Under the pieces are notes generated by a model. It was not told where the DNA came from. It saw only the letters and a list, made by a program, of their open reading frames with translations, and did not search any database. From Arenimonas terrae (GTDB lineage: Bacteria; Pseudomonadota; Gammaproteobacteria; Xanthomonadales; Xanthomonadaceae), in assembly GCF_006265115.1 (NCBI RefSeq), contig NZ_SMDR01000001.1:1488001-1552000 (forward strand): 64,000 nucleotides of DNA. The letters run 5' to 3'. Both the position numbers and the translations under genes were made by a program. This document shows positions 45,433 through 54,528 of this stretch, piece by piece. The number at the start of each line of letters is the position of its first letter. Within the stretch, counting starts at the first letter, position 1.

Positions 45433-46619
45433 GCGCCCGGCTCCAGCCAGCGGTGCGGCAGCCGCACCAGGCCGTATTCGCGCGCCTGGCCGGCGACCTC
45501 GACTTCGCGGTCGAGGGTGTCGAACAGGCGCAGGCCCTCGGGGTCGAGCGCGTGCGTGCGCAGCCGGTAACTGCCCGGCAGCAGGGTCAACGGCTCGAAA
45601 CAGAGGCGGAAACGAAAGCGCCCGTCGCCCAGCGCCTCGGCCGCGATGCCGTCCATCTCGGAACTGACGCCGTAGACCGGGGTGCCGTCGGCCCGCACCC
45701 AGCCGTTGAGCATCACCGGCGCGCGGCCGTCGCGGCTGTGCAGCACCACGTCCTGCACCAGGCGGTCGCCGGCGAGCACCGTGGCCGGCCCCTGGCCGTC
45801 GCTGCCGTTGATGGCCACCGATTCGACGCTGAACTCCGGGCGCCCCGCCGGCACAGGCGCCGCGGCTTCGACCGCCTGGCGCGCCTCCTGCGCCGCGAGA
45901 TAACGCTGGCTGACCTCGAACACGTCGCCCAACGCGGCCACCCGCCCCTCGTGCAGCCATATCGCGCGGCGGCACAGCTTCTGCACGTGGTACATGCTGT
46001 GCGAGACCAGCAACAGGGTCCCGCCGGTGGCCAGGTAGTCGTCGAGCCAGCGGATGCACTTGCGCTGGAAGTTCTCGTCGCCCACGGCCAGCACTTCGTC
46101 GGTGATCAGCAGCTGCGGCCGCACCGCGGCGATCACCGCGAACCCCAGCCGCACGACCATGCCGGACGAGTAGTGTTTCACCGGTTCGTCGATATAGCCG
46201 CCGATGTCGGCGAAGGCCTCGATCTCGGGCAGCCTGGCCGCCAGCGTCGAGGCGTCCAGCCCGTGCAGCGCCGCCGACAGGCGAACGTTGTCGCGGCCGC
46301 TGAGCTCGGGGTGGAAGCCCGCGCCCAGCTCCAGCAGCGCGCCGATGCTGCCGCGGGTCGAGACACTGCCGCGGCTGGGCGTCAGCACGCCGGTCAGCAG
46401 CTTGAGCAGGGTGGACTTGCCGGCGCCGTTTTCGCCGATAACCGCCAGCGACTCGCCGGGGCGCACCTCGAAGTTCACGTCCTCTAGCACGCTGACCACG
46501 CGCCGCGGCGGCCGGCCGCGCACCACGTCCCAGAGCGCGCTGATGCGGTCGCCGCGATGGCCCAGCACCGGATAGCGCTTGCCCAGGCCGGCGACCCGGA
46601 CCAGCGGTTCGACGCTCAC
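45429..46619 (-). CDS. wzt: ABC transporter ATPase for O-antigen/polysaccharide export (Wzt type)
   Basis: The 396-residue protein energises glycan export with the permease encoded upstream. The ATPase domain has Walker A GENGAGKSTLLKLL, YSSGMVVRLGFA as signature, and LLITDEVLAVGD as Walker B. The C-terminal 150 residues (from about EFSVESVAINGSDGQGP) form the beta-rich Wzt carbohydrate-binding domain that recognises the terminal sugar modification of the chain. The start is a GTG at 46619 overlapping the permease stop (GTGA). A methyltransferase two genes further on could supply the recognised cap. Confidence 0.92.
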   Translation of the reverse strand: MSVEPLVRVAGLGKRYPVLGHRGDRISALWDVVRGRPPRRVVSVLEDVNFEVRPGESLAVIGENGAGKSTLLKLLTGVLTPSRGSVSTRGSIGALLELGAGFHPELSGRDNVRLSAALHGLDASTLAARLPEIEAFADIGGYIDEPVKHYSSGMVVRLGFAVIAAVRPQLLITDEVLAVGDENFQRKCIRWLDDYLATGGTLLLVSHSMYHVQKLCRRAIWLHEGRVAALGDVFEVSQRYLAAQEARQAVEAAAPVPAGRPEFSVESVAINGSDGQGPATVLAGDRLVQDVVLHSRDGRAPVMLNGWVRADGTPVYGVSSEMDGIAAEALGDGRFRFRLCFEPLTLLPGSYRLRTHALDPEGLRLFDTLDREVEVAGQAREYGLVRLPHRWLEPGA

Positions 46620-47386
46620 AGGAAATCCTCCAGGTGGCTGCGCGCGGCGCGGAACAAGGCGGTGGCCAGCACCAGCAGCACCCCCGCCAGCACCGCGCAC
46701 AGCGCCAGCGCGGGCCAGTCCACCGGCGCTCCCTCCAGCGCATGTCGAACGCTTTCCACCGGCACCACCAGCGGGTTGAACACCAGCCAGTGCGCCGCGG
46801 CCGCCGGCAGCAGGCTGCGCTCGTACAGCACCGGGGTCAGGAAGAAGCCCAGCACCAGCAGCTGGCCCACCAGGGTGGCGATGTCGCGCAGGAACACCTG
46901 CAGCACCGCCAGCAGCCGCGCCGCCGCCAGCGCGAACATGCCGATCACCGCCAGTGCGGCCAGCGCCGCCGGCAGGCCCGCGACGTGCAGCTCGACCCCG
47001 ATCAGCCGCAGCGCGACCAGCACCAGGGCGAAGCCGACCAGGTCGATCACCACGCTGGCCGTCACGCGCACGTCCGGGTACAGCCGATGCGGCACCGCGA
47101 CCTTGCCGATCAGCGCGGCGTTGTCGGTGAGCGCGGTGACGCCGCGGTTGGCGGCGTTGGCGAACAGGTTCCAGGGCCACAGGCCCAGCGCGAGAAAGGC
47201 GGCGTACGGCAGGGTTCCGGCGTTCGCGCGGGCCGGCAGCAGGTGGCCGAAGACCCAGGCCAGCACCGCCAGCTGCAGCAGCGGCAGCAGCACCAGCCAG
47301 GCCACGCCCAGCACGCTGCCGCGATAGCGTTCCTCCAGCTCGCGGCGCAACAGCTCGCGGAAGACGGCGGGTACGGCCGGGCCCAT
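46616..47386 (-). CDS. wzm: ABC-2 permease for O-antigen/polysaccharide export (Wzm type)
   Basis: The 256-residue inner-membrane protein has six hydrophobic segments. It shows RRELEERYRGSVLGVAWLVL at the N-terminus, the family feature FANAANRGVTALTDNAALI, and FFLTPVLYERSLLP followed by FNPLVVPVESVRHALEG. It starts one base after the xpsD (gspD) stop, so it is likely to be transcribed from the type II secretion operon. Confidence 0.92.
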   Translation of the reverse strand: MGPAVPAVFRELLRRELEERYRGSVLGVAWLVLLPLLQLAVLAWVFGHLLPARANAGTLPYAAFLALGLWPWNLFANAANRGVTALTDNAALIGKVAVPHRLYPDVRVTASVVIDLVGFALVLVALRLIGVELHVAGLPAALAALAVIGMFALAAARLLAVLQVFLRDIATLVGQLLVLGFFLTPVLYERSLLPAAAAHWLVFNPLVVPVESVRHALEGAPVDWPALALCAVLAGVLLVLATALFRAARSHLEDFL

Positions 47387-47387
47387 G

Positions 47388-49574
47388 TCAGCGGGCTTCG
47401 GCTTCCGCCTTGCGCAACGGCTCGAGCGCGCGGAAGCGTTCGCCGTACTCGTCGGTGAGCTTGCGCGCTTCGGCCGGGTCGCGGATCACGCGCGGCGTGA
47501 CCAGGATCACCACCTCGGTGCGCAGCGAGTTCTGGGTCTTCTTGCCGAACAGGGCGCCGATCACCGGGAGGCGGCTCAGGCCGGGCACGCCGACGCTGCC
47601 GTCGAGCGTGCTGTCGGAGATCAGGCCGGCCAGCATCACGGTCTCGCCGCTCTGGATCGCCGCCTCGGTAATCAGGTTGCGCTTGTTGATCGGCAGGTTG
47701 CCGTTGTCGTCCGGCGTGTCGCCGGGCGAGCTGACTTCCTGCTCGATCTCCATGAACACGGTGCCGTCGCGGCTGATGCGCGGGGTCACGGTCAGGATCA
47801 CGCCGGTGTCCAGGTACTGCACCTGGGTGAAGGTTCCGTTGCCCGAGCCCGGGTCGCCGGCGATCGGGTTGAAGCTGGTGCTGTTGACCGGGATCTTGGT
47901 GCCGACGTCGAGCTTGGCCTCGGCGTTGTTGCGCACCACCACCGAGGGCGTCGACAGCACGCGCACGTCCGAGACGTCGTCGAGCGCGGTGATCACCGCG
48001 GCGGCGTTGCGGCCCAGGAAGGTCCAGCCCAGGCCGCCCTGGCCGGCGCTGCCGGTGATGTCGCCCCAGATGTTGCGGCCCAGCGCGCTGGGCAGCTCGG
48101 CCTCGTCCACCACCGCATTCTCGAAGAACCAGTTCACGCCGTAGCTGAGCTGGCCCTGCAGCTGCACCTCGATGATCTGCGCCTCGATGTGCACCTGCAG
48201 CGGCATCGTGTCCAGGCGCTCGATGGCGCGGCGGATCGACTCCCACTGCCCGGGCGTGGCGCGCACCAGCAGGGCGTTGGATTCTTCGACCGCGCTGATG
48301 GACACGTCGCTGCTGTTGCCCAGCGCGATGCCTTCGCCGCCCTTGCCGGCGGCGCCGGACGGGCCGGCGGCCCGGGCGGCGCTTTCGGCGCGCGCCTTCG
48401 GGTCGGCGGCGTCGGGCGCGGGCTGGTCGATGGAGCGTATCTGCACCGGCTCCAGGCCGGGCATCAGCGAGGGCGGGCCGGCGGGGCCCTCCTGGGTGCC
48501 GCCGCTGCCGCCGCCGAACACCTGGCTCAGCTGCTCGGCCAGGTCCACGGCCTTCATGTACAGGACTTCGTAGGTGTAGAGCCGCGCGCCTTCGCCGCCG
48601 CCGGCGTCCAGGCGCTCGATCCAGATCTGGGCCTCGCGCAGGTAGCGCGGCTGCGGCGTGATCACCATCACCGCGTTCTGCCCTTCCAGCGGCATGAACC
48701 GGAACATGCCCGACACCGGCGTGTTGCCGCCGTCGCCGAAGATGCCCTCGAGCGAGTCGACGATCTTGGTGGCTTCGCCCGACTGCAGCGGGAACACGCC
48801 CACCGACATGCCGGCCAGCCAGTCGACGTCGAAAATCTGCACCGTGCGCAGGTAGTTCTGCAGCTCGGCGCGGGTGCCGGCGAGGGTGATCAGGTTGCGG
48901 GCGTTGTCGACATTGACCACCGCGTTCGGGCGCGCGTACGGCTCGAGCACCTTCTTCATCTCGCTGGCCGAGATGTACTGCAGCGGCACCGCGCGCACTT
49001 CGTAGCCGCGTGCATCGGCGGCGCCGCCGGTACGCGGCGAGAGGTTGCCGGCGATGGCCTGTTCGGTCGGCAGCACGTTGTAGCGGCCGTCGGACCAGAC
49101 CAGGCGGGCGTTGTTCCAGCCCAGCACCATCTCCAGCAGGCTCAGCGCCTGCGCCGCGTTGACCGGGCGCGGCGTCGCCAGCGTCACCTGGCCCTGCACG
49201 TTCGGGGCGATGACATAGTTCTGCTGCAGCAGGTCACCGAGGATGGCCTTGACCACGGCGTGCACCGGTTCGCCCTCGAAGTTGAAGGTCGCCTCGCCGG
49301 GCATGTCCAGCGACGGCGCCGGCTGCGCGGCGATGCGCTGGTCGATGACGCGGCCGGTGCCGGGCGTGAGGCTGGCGCCCGGCGTTTCGGCGGCGACCGG
49401 CGCCGCTTCGGCGGATGCCGTGTCGCTGCCGGCGGCGGGCGCCTGGGCCGGCGCGCGGCCGGCCAGCGGGTCGCCGCCGCGGCTGAGCACCGGCCGGGGC
49501 GCCGTGACGCAGCCCGACAGGAAGACCAGCAGCACGGTCGCGGCGAAGAGGCGGGGACGGAACGCTCGATTCAT
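47388..49574 (-). CDS. gspD: Type II secretion secretin XpsD/GspD
   Basis: The secretin forms the outer-membrane channel of the type II system. The 728-residue precursor has a lipoprotein signal (LLVFLSGCVTAP), as in Xanthomonas XpsD. It has the N0 domain from about residue 90 (FNFEGEPVHAVVKAIL), N1-N3 domains (YEVRAVPLQYISASEMKKVL), a glycine/proline-rich loop near 370-420, and the secretin core with VLSTPSVVVRNNAEAKLDVG and SSPGDTPDD, ending RTEVVILVTPRVI. It is the last gene of the xps order. Confidence 0.96.
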   Translation of the reverse strand: MNRAFRPRLFAATVLLVFLSGCVTAPRPVLSRGGDPLAGRAPAQAPAAGSDTASAEAAPVAAETPGASLTPGTGRVIDQRIAAQPAPSLDMPGEATFNFEGEPVHAVVKAILGDLLQQNYVIAPNVQGQVTLATPRPVNAAQALSLLEMVLGWNNARLVWSDGRYNVLPTEQAIAGNLSPRTGGAADARGYEVRAVPLQYISASEMKKVLEPYARPNAVVNVDNARNLITLAGTRAELQNYLRTVQIFDVDWLAGMSVGVFPLQSGEATKIVDSLEGIFGDGGNTPVSGMFRFMPLEGQNAVMVITPQPRYLREAQIWIERLDAGGGEGARLYTYEVLYMKAVDLAEQLSQVFGGGSGGTQEGPAGPPSLMPGLEPVQIRSIDQPAPDAADPKARAESAARAAGPSGAAGKGGEGIALGNSSDVSISAVEESNALLVRATPGQWESIRRAIERLDTMPLQVHIEAQIIEVQLQGQLSYGVNWFFENAVVDEAELPSALGRNIWGDITGSAGQGGLGWTFLGRNAAAVITALDDVSDVRVLSTPSVVVRNNAEAKLDVGTKIPVNSTSFNPIAGDPGSGNGTFTQVQYLDTGVILTVTPRISRDGTVFMEIEQEVSSPGDTPDDNGNLPINKRNLITEAAIQSGETVMLAGLISDSTLDGSVGVPGLSRLPVIGALFGKKTQNSLRTEVVILVTPRVIRDPAEARKLTDEYGERFRALEPLRKAEAEAR

Positions 49575-49578
49575 GCGG

Positions 49579-50337
49579 CTACTCTACCTGTTGGCTGTCG
49601 CGTCGCGCGTTCTCGGCGCGCATCTGGGCGCGGCGCGCCTCGATGCGGCGACGGATCGCTTCGACCTGCTGTTCCTGGGTCATCTCGGCCGCGGGCTGCG
49701 AATCCTCGGACGGCGCCGGTGCCGCGGCGACCGCTTCGGTGCCGCCCTGGGTGACGGCCCCGCCCGCGGGCTTGGGTGCGGCCGGAGCGGGCAGCGCGGC
49801 CGCAGGCGGCGGCCTCGGCGTGCCCGAGACGACGGTGGTGCCGCCGCTGCCGTCGAACACGCGCAGATCCAGCTCGCGCCGCCCCTGCGGGCCTTCGAAC
49901 ACGGCGCGGCGCGGCTGCAGTTCGACCAGCCGCCAACCGGTGCCGGCCACCGTTTCGCCCAGGCGCACGCGCAGGCTGGCCGGATCACCCTGGCGCTGCA
50001 CGATCGCGAGTTTCACGTCGCCGGCGATCAGCACGCTGGTCAGGATCACGTCGAGCGGGGCTTCGTCGCTGCCGTCGCCGGCGTCGGTGACCGGCGGCGG
50101 ACGCCGATCGGCGCTGAGCAGCGGCCGGCTGCCGACTTCCAGATAGTCCGACAGCGGACCCAGGCGCGAGTCGGTCGGGGTCAGCGACACCTGCGGCAGC
50201 GGTGGCGCCAGCGTGGCGTTCGACGGATGCAGGCCGACGCGCGCGCCGAGCCCCATGATCGCCAGCGCCAGCAGGGCCAGCGACCAGGCCGCCAATGCCG
50301 CCAGCAGGGCACCCGTCGGCCGCAGCGCACCGATCAT
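49579..50337 (-). CDS. xpsN: Type II secretion protein XpsN (GspC-like)
   Basis: XpsN takes the place of GspC in Xanthomonas-type systems, linking the inner-membrane platform to the secretin. The 252-residue product has an N-terminal membrane helix (LLALAIMGLGARV), a homology-region-like beta domain (VILTSVLIAGDVKLAIVQRQ) and a long Pro/Ala-rich linker with a charged helical C-terminus (EQQVEAIRRRIEARRAQM). The start at 50337 overlaps the gspM stop. Sequence conservation is low; gene order supports the call. Confidence 0.85.
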   Translation of the reverse strand: MIGALRPTGALLAALAAWSLALLALAIMGLGARVGLHPSNATLAPPLPQVSLTPTDSRLGPLSDYLEVGSRPLLSADRRPPPVTDAGDGSDEAPLDVILTSVLIAGDVKLAIVQRQGDPASLRVRLGETVAGTGWRLVELQPRRAVFEGPQGRRELDLRVFDGSGGTTVVSGTPRPPPAAALPAPAAPKPAGGAVTQGGTEAVAAAPAPSEDSQPAAEMTQEQQVEAIRRRIEARRAQMRAENARRDSQQVE

Positions 50338-50930
50338 GGCGCGGCTCCCGCGGCGGGCGAGGACTTGAGGTAGCCGTACAGGTCGAAGCTCACGTCCAGC
50401 GCGCCGCCCTCCAGGCCGGTGCCCAGGTAGCTGCGCCGCGACAGCAGGTCGAGATTGTCCACGAACAGCTGCGGGCTGCCGCTTTCCAGCGCGTGCAGCA
50501 CCGCGCCCAGCTCGGCCATGCCGCAGCGCAGGCGCACCTGCACGGTGGCGCGCTCGAACGGTTCTTCGCTGCGGGTGTCGGAGGGGGTACGGGCGGTGAT
50601 CTGGCAGCGCGAGGCCTGTGGGCTGGCCTGGCCGACCACCGACTCGAGCCGCTGCACGAGCGCCGCGGTGGCGAGCTGGCGGTTGGCTTCGGGCAGGAAG
50701 CCCGGGTTGCCGGCCTCGAACTCGCGGACGCGGGCCAGCTCGCGCTCGAGTTCGGGACGCTGCGCGATCTCCATGCGCAGCGCCAGTTCTTCGTCGCGCA
50801 GGCTGGCGATCTGGTCGCCCATCGCCAGCATCGGTGCGGTGAACCACCAGTGCAGCGTGACCAGGTAGACCAACGCCAGGGCCGCGGTGGCGATCGCGGC
50901 AACGCGCAGGCGCTCAGCGGCGGACGTCAT
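50334..50930 (-). CDS. gspM: Type II secretion protein GspM (XpsM)
   Basis: GspM is a bitopic inner-membrane platform protein that partners GspL. The 198-residue product has one N-terminal membrane helix (IATAALALVYLVTLHWWF), a short coiled coil (DQIASLRDEELALRMEIA) and a ferredoxin-like periplasmic domain (ERATVQVRLRCGMAELG, FVDNLDLLSRRSYLG). It overlaps gspL by 17 bases and xpsN by ATGA. Confidence 0.9.
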   Translation of the reverse strand: MTSAAERLRVAAIATAALALVYLVTLHWWFTAPMLAMGDQIASLRDEELALRMEIAQRPELERELARVREFEAGNPGFLPEANRQLATAALVQRLESVVGQASPQASRCQITARTPSDTRSEEPFERATVQVRLRCGMAELGAVLHALESGSPQLFVDNLDLLSRRSYLGTGLEGGALDVSFDLYGYLKSSPAAGAAP

Positions 50931-52047
50931 CGCCGGCCTCCGGGCTGCCTTGTTCGACCACGTCGGCGGTCAGGGTGAAACGGTCGCGGCCGCTGCGCGG
51001 ATCGGCCTGCACGGCGCCCGACAGCGCCGGGCCCGACAGCAGCGGCGAAGCCTGCAGCAGGCCGACCAGGGCGGGCGCGGCGCGGCTCTGGCCGACCATC
51101 ACCAGCTTGCCCTCGTTCACCGCCAGCTTGTCGAGCGAGGTGTCGTCGGGAATGCGCCGGCTCAGGTCGTCGAGCAGTTCGAGCATCGTCGGCCGGCTGG
51201 CGCGGCTGGTGGCGAGGAAGTTCGCCGCCTGCGCGGATATCTGCAGCTGGTTGCGCACCTGGCGCGCCTGGCGCGCGTCGTCGGTGGCCTGGGCGACCTG
51301 GCGGCGCAGGTCCTCGAGCCGCTCGCTGCGGTTGTGCAGGGTGAGCAGCAGCGCGCCCAGGAGCGCGGCACCGGCGACCAGGGCAAGCAGGGCATTCAGG
51401 CGGCGCACCGGATCGCGTCCCTGCTCGCGGCGACCGGCCGGCAGCAGGTTCAGGCCCAGGCGACGGCCGTCGGGTTCGATCGCGTCGACGCCGGCCAGGC
51501 CCTCGGCCAGGGGACCCAACGCATGCAGCTCGGCCTCCAGACGGGCGCGCGGCAGCACCAGCAGCTCGACCTGCATCTGCTGTGTGGCGGGATCGCGCGA
51601 CAGCACGCGGCCCTGGTGGCTGACCTGGTCGGCGCTGAACGGCGTCTGCCGGTCGAGTTCGAAGGCCAGCACTTCGCGCAGGCGCGGTTCGGCGGCGGTG
51701 GGCAGACTGAGGCTGCGGCGCAGGACATTGGCCGAAGGCAGCAGCAGCCAGGCCGGGATGGCCGCGTCGTCCAGCCGCTGGCGCACCGAGGCCAGCACCG
51801 ACTCCTCCAGCGGCAGGCGGCCCAGCTCGCGGTCGCCGCTGCGGCCGCCGGCGATCAGGGCGATCTCGTCCTGGTGCCGCAGCAGGTAGAGGCGCTGCTG
51901 TTCGCCGACGACCCAGTCGCGCCAGCGCGCCGGCAGCAGGCCGAGCACGGTCTGCGCGGCGTCGCGCGACCATCGCGGCAGCGGGCTCGCCGCCAGGCGC
52001 AGTCTCAGGGGTTCGACCAGTGCGGAGAATCGATCGGCGGCGGGCAT
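50914..52047 (-). CDS. gspL: Type II secretion protein GspL (XpsL)
   Basis: GspL recruits the GspE ATPase to the inner membrane. The 377-residue protein has an actin-like cytoplasmic domain (LREVLAFELDRQTPFSADQV), a membrane helix at about 220-240 (LLALVAGAALLGALLLTL), a coiled coil and a periplasmic ferredoxin-like domain (RPTMLELLDDLSRRIPDDTS). The ATG shares a base with the gspK stop (TGATG). Confidence 0.92.
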   Translation of the reverse strand: MPAADRFSALVEPLRLRLAASPLPRWSRDAAQTVLGLLPARWRDWVVGEQQRLYLLRHQDEIALIAGGRSGDRELGRLPLEESVLASVRQRLDDAAIPAWLLLPSANVLRRSLSLPTAAEPRLREVLAFELDRQTPFSADQVSHQGRVLSRDPATQQMQVELLVLPRARLEAELHALGPLAEGLAGVDAIEPDGRRLGLNLLPAGRREQGRDPVRRLNALLALVAGAALLGALLLTLHNRSERLEDLRRQVAQATDDARQARQVRNQLQISAQAANFLATSRASRPTMLELLDDLSRRIPDDTSLDKLAVNEGKLVMVGQSRAAPALVGLLQASPLLSGPALSGAVQADPRSGRDRFTLTADVVEQGSPEAGDDVRR

Positions 52048-52928
52048 CAGTCAGGTTCTCCCGCCCGCCAGGCCAGCGGAGCATACAGTTGGCCGAAGCC
52101 GGTGCCGGCGCCGATGCGCAGCGTGGCGGTGACTTCGACCTGCGAGCCGTCCGGGCGGGTGGCGCGGCTGGCCACACTATACGTGCCGGACCCCACCGCG
52201 GCGAGGGTGCTGCCATCGGGCATCAGCGGGGGCGGAAGGCCGGGCCGCCAGGACTCGCGCGCCGCCACCAGCTGCGCGATCTGCGCCGGCTCCAGGCCCA
52301 TCGCCTGCAGCACCGGCGGCTGCGCGAAGGCCGCTTCCGGCGAGGCGCGCGCGGTGAACACGGTGACGTAGGGCACCAGCAGCCGGTAGGTGGCCTCGTC
52401 CATGCCCAGCAGCTGCTGCAGTTCCGACAGCGTGGTGAAGGGCTGGTCCTTGGCGCCGTAAGGCAGGTCGGCGGCTGCGTAGTCGCGGTCCTCGGCGCCG
52501 CCTTCGAGCGCCAGCAGTTCGTCCGGGTCGCGCCAGTCCTGGATGGTGCCGGCCAGGACCCGGGCCCGCGACTCCTCCACACCCAGCGCCACCATCAGCG
52601 CCGCGAGACGCGTCGGGTCGGTCACGTTGAGGTCGAACTTGCCGGCCTCGTCCTGCACCCGCACCTGGATGCGGTAACCCTCGAAGGGGAATTCGTTGGC
52701 GCGCGCATCGGGCACCCAGCGCTGGCGGCTGTCCGGCGCCGACATGCGCAGCGCGGCCAGCTCGATGCCGGCGTCGGCGGCGTGCCGCGCCGCGGCCTGC
52801 ACGCGCAGCGCGCTGCCCTGCAGCGCTTCGGTGCGCGCCGACAGCGCGAACACCGACACCAGGCCGGCCAGCAGCATCAGCAGCCAGAGCACCAGCAGCA
52901 GGGCGGCGCCGCGCATCGGCCGGATCAC
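52047..52928 (-). CDS. gspK: Type II secretion minor pseudopilin GspK (XpsK)
   Basis: GspK caps the pseudopilus tip. The 293-residue product has a short leader ending in glycine before ALLLVLWLLMLLAGLV, and lacks glutamate at position 5 of the mature protein, as is normal for GspK. The large soluble domain shows FDLNVTDPTRLAAL, IQDWRDPDELLALEGG and FTTLSELQQLLGM. The GTG at 52928 overlaps the gspJ stop (GTGA) and is preferred over an ATG four codons further in. Confidence 0.93.
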   Translation of the reverse strand: MIRPMRGAALLLVLWLLMLLAGLVSVFALSARTEALQGSALRVQAAARHAADAGIELAALRMSAPDSRQRWVPDARANEFPFEGYRIQVRVQDEAGKFDLNVTDPTRLAALMVALGVEESRARVLAGTIQDWRDPDELLALEGGAEDRDYAAADLPYGAKDQPFTTLSELQQLLGMDEATYRLLVPYVTVFTARASPEAAFAQPPVLQAMGLEPAQIAQLVAARESWRPGLPPPLMPDGSTLAAVGSGTYSVASRATRPDGSQVEVTATLRIGAGTGFGQLYAPLAWRAGEPD

Positions 52929-53593
52929 TGCTGGCCCTCCTCGGCATCGGGCGTCGGCCCGCCGAGCGCAGGCTGGATGGAGAGGCCACCGCCCAGGCGG
53001 GGCGCGGCGACCAGGCGCGGCCAGGCGGAGGCCGGATCCCGCATCCGCAGGTCCAGCCGCACCAGCCGCGGAATCGTCTCCGGCCGCTCCCAGCGCGGCA
53101 GCCAGCCGCCGAGCTGGCCCTGCTCGTCGAGCGTGCGCAGCGCGAACGCACCCTCGGCGATACCCTCGAGCAGCACCTCGGGCTCGCGCTCGGCCTCGAT
53201 CGCGCCTTCCGGCGTCAGCAGCTGGTGCTCGAACTCCAGCCGCAGGCCGTCGCCGCCGGGCACCAGGCGAAAGGTCTGCAGGTAGGGACCGCCGCGGGAG
53301 AGATACCCGGGCATGGGCGCGACGAAACGCAGCAGGCGTTCGTCGGCCTCGAACACCTTCGATTCGCCGGTGCCTTCGTTGAACTCGAACGGCAGGTTCA
53401 GCGCGCCGTCGAGCTGGCGGCGCAGGAAACCCTGCACGGCGCGCAGCCGCTCCTGGCGCTGGGCCATGGCCTCGGCGCGTTCGGTGGCGCGAGTGGCGTT
53501 GACCAGGGCGCCGAAGGCCAGGGCCAACCCGGTCGCGAGCAGGGCCGTGGCCAGCAGCACCTCGATCAGGCTGAAGCCGCGCACGCGCTTCAC
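52925..53593 (-). CDS. gspJ: Type II secretion minor pseudopilin GspJ (XpsJ)
   Basis: The 222-residue product has the type IV pilin-like leader MKRVRG followed by FSLIEVLLATALLATG, with glutamate at mature position 5. The globular part contains RFVAPMPGYLSRGGPYLQTF and LRTLDEQGQLGGWLPRW, typical of GspJ. The start is a GTG at 53593 overlapping the gspI stop. It probably forms the tip complex with GspI and GspK. Confidence 0.92.
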   Translation of the reverse strand: MKRVRGFSLIEVLLATALLATGLALAFGALVNATRATERAEAMAQRQERLRAVQGFLRRQLDGALNLPFEFNEGTGESKVFEADERLLRFVAPMPGYLSRGGPYLQTFRLVPGGDGLRLEFEHQLLTPEGAIEAEREPEVLLEGIAEGAFALRTLDEQGQLGGWLPRWERPETIPRLVRLDLRMRDPASAWPRLVAAPRLGGGLSIQPALGGPTPDAEEGQQ

Positions 53594-54060
53594 GGCAGGG
53601 CTCCGGCCGGCGGCGTCGGCAGGCGCGCGCGCAGCGTCGCGAAGCGCAGGCTGCGCGCATAGGCGTCCTCGCCCCAGGCGATGTCGAGCTGTACGCGGTA
53701 GAGCACCGGCGCGCCGGCCATCTGCAGGCCGACCGTCTCCACCGGCGCGGTGCCGGGGTCGACGGGATCGACCGGCAGCGGATCCTCGGTCTCGCGGATC
53801 TCCATGACCCAGCGGTAGCGGCCGTCCTCGCTCTGCCCTTCCTGGCGGCCCGGTTCGATCGGCGCCAGCACGCCCAGTTCGTCCAGCACCGACTGCGCAT
53901 GCAGGGTGGCTTCGCTGGCGTCGCCGGCGTCGCGAACCTGGGTCAGGCCGCCGCCGAGGATGGCGATCAGGATGCCCAGGCCCACCGCCAGCAGGGCGAA
54001 GGCCAGCATTACCTCGAGCAGGCTGAAGCCGCTCTGCGGTCGTTTCTGCCGCGGCGTCAC
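53590..54060 (-). CDS. gspI: Type II secretion minor pseudopilin GspI (XpsI)
   Basis: The 156-residue minor pseudopilin has the leader MTPRQKRPQSG followed by FSLLEVMLAFALLAVGL, with the conserved glutamate. The globular part is short and acidic (SEDGRYRWVMEIRE). The start is a GTG at 54060 overlapping the gspH stop. Gene order and length fit GspI. Confidence 0.92.
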   Translation of the reverse strand: MTPRQKRPQSGFSLLEVMLAFALLAVGLGILIAILGGGLTQVRDAGDASEATLHAQSVLDELGVLAPIEPGRQEGQSEDGRYRWVMEIRETEDPLPVDPVDPGTAPVETVGLQMAGAPVLYRVQLDIAWGEDAYARSLRFATLRARLPTPPAGALP

Positions 54061-54509
54061 GGCCGGCCCTCGCCGCGGCTGAGCGTGACTTCGCCCGTGA
54101 GCCAGGCCACGTCCACGCGCCAGGCGGCGTCGCCGCGCTTGAGCACGAAACGCCCGCCGGTGGCGGCGCCATCCGGGAAAAACCGCACGCTGGCGGTGCG
54201 GTCGGCGGGCTGCGCTTCGCGCGCGGTGGTGGCGACGAGCTCGAGTTCGGCGGGCAGTGCGCCCTCGCGCTGCCCCGCCGCGCTCCAGCGCCTGCCGATC
54301 ACGTCCATCGAGAAGGTCTGCGGGCGGCCGGTGGCGATGGCCTGGGCGCGGGTGAAACGCAGCTGCACGGCCACCTCGCGCGCGGCGCTGCGCAGCTGCT
54401 GGCCGGGAAGCGCAGCGGTGATCACCATCGCGCCGATGCCGGCGAGCGTGGCGATCAGCACCAGCACCACCGTCAGCTCGATCAGGGAAAACCCGCGCAG
54501 GCGTTTCAT
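54057..54509 (-). CDS. gspH: Type II secretion minor pseudopilin GspH (XpsH)
   Basis: The 150-residue product has leader MKRLRG followed by FSLIELTVVLVLIATLAG, then QLRFTRAQAIATGRPQTFSM, the GspH pattern. The ATG at 54509 gives a normal-length prepilin leader. An upstream in-frame start at 54563 would add 18 residues and overlap gspG, giving an unusually long leader. Confidence 0.92.
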   Translation of the reverse strand: MKRLRGFSLIELTVVLVLIATLAGIGAMVITAALPGQQLRSAAREVAVQLRFTRAQAIATGRPQTFSMDVIGRRWSAAGQREGALPAELELVATTAREAQPADRTASVRFFPDGAATGGRFVLKRGDAAWRVDVAWLTGEVTLSRGEGRP

Positions 54510-54528
54510 CGGCGGGCTACCCGGGGTT

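Noticed and set aside
44575-46743. Minus-strand frame of 722 codons that might suggest a fused glycosyltransferase
   Set aside because: The first 437 codons are a shadow of the Wzt ATPase gene; the glycosyltransferase starts at 45432 with a stop/start overlap.
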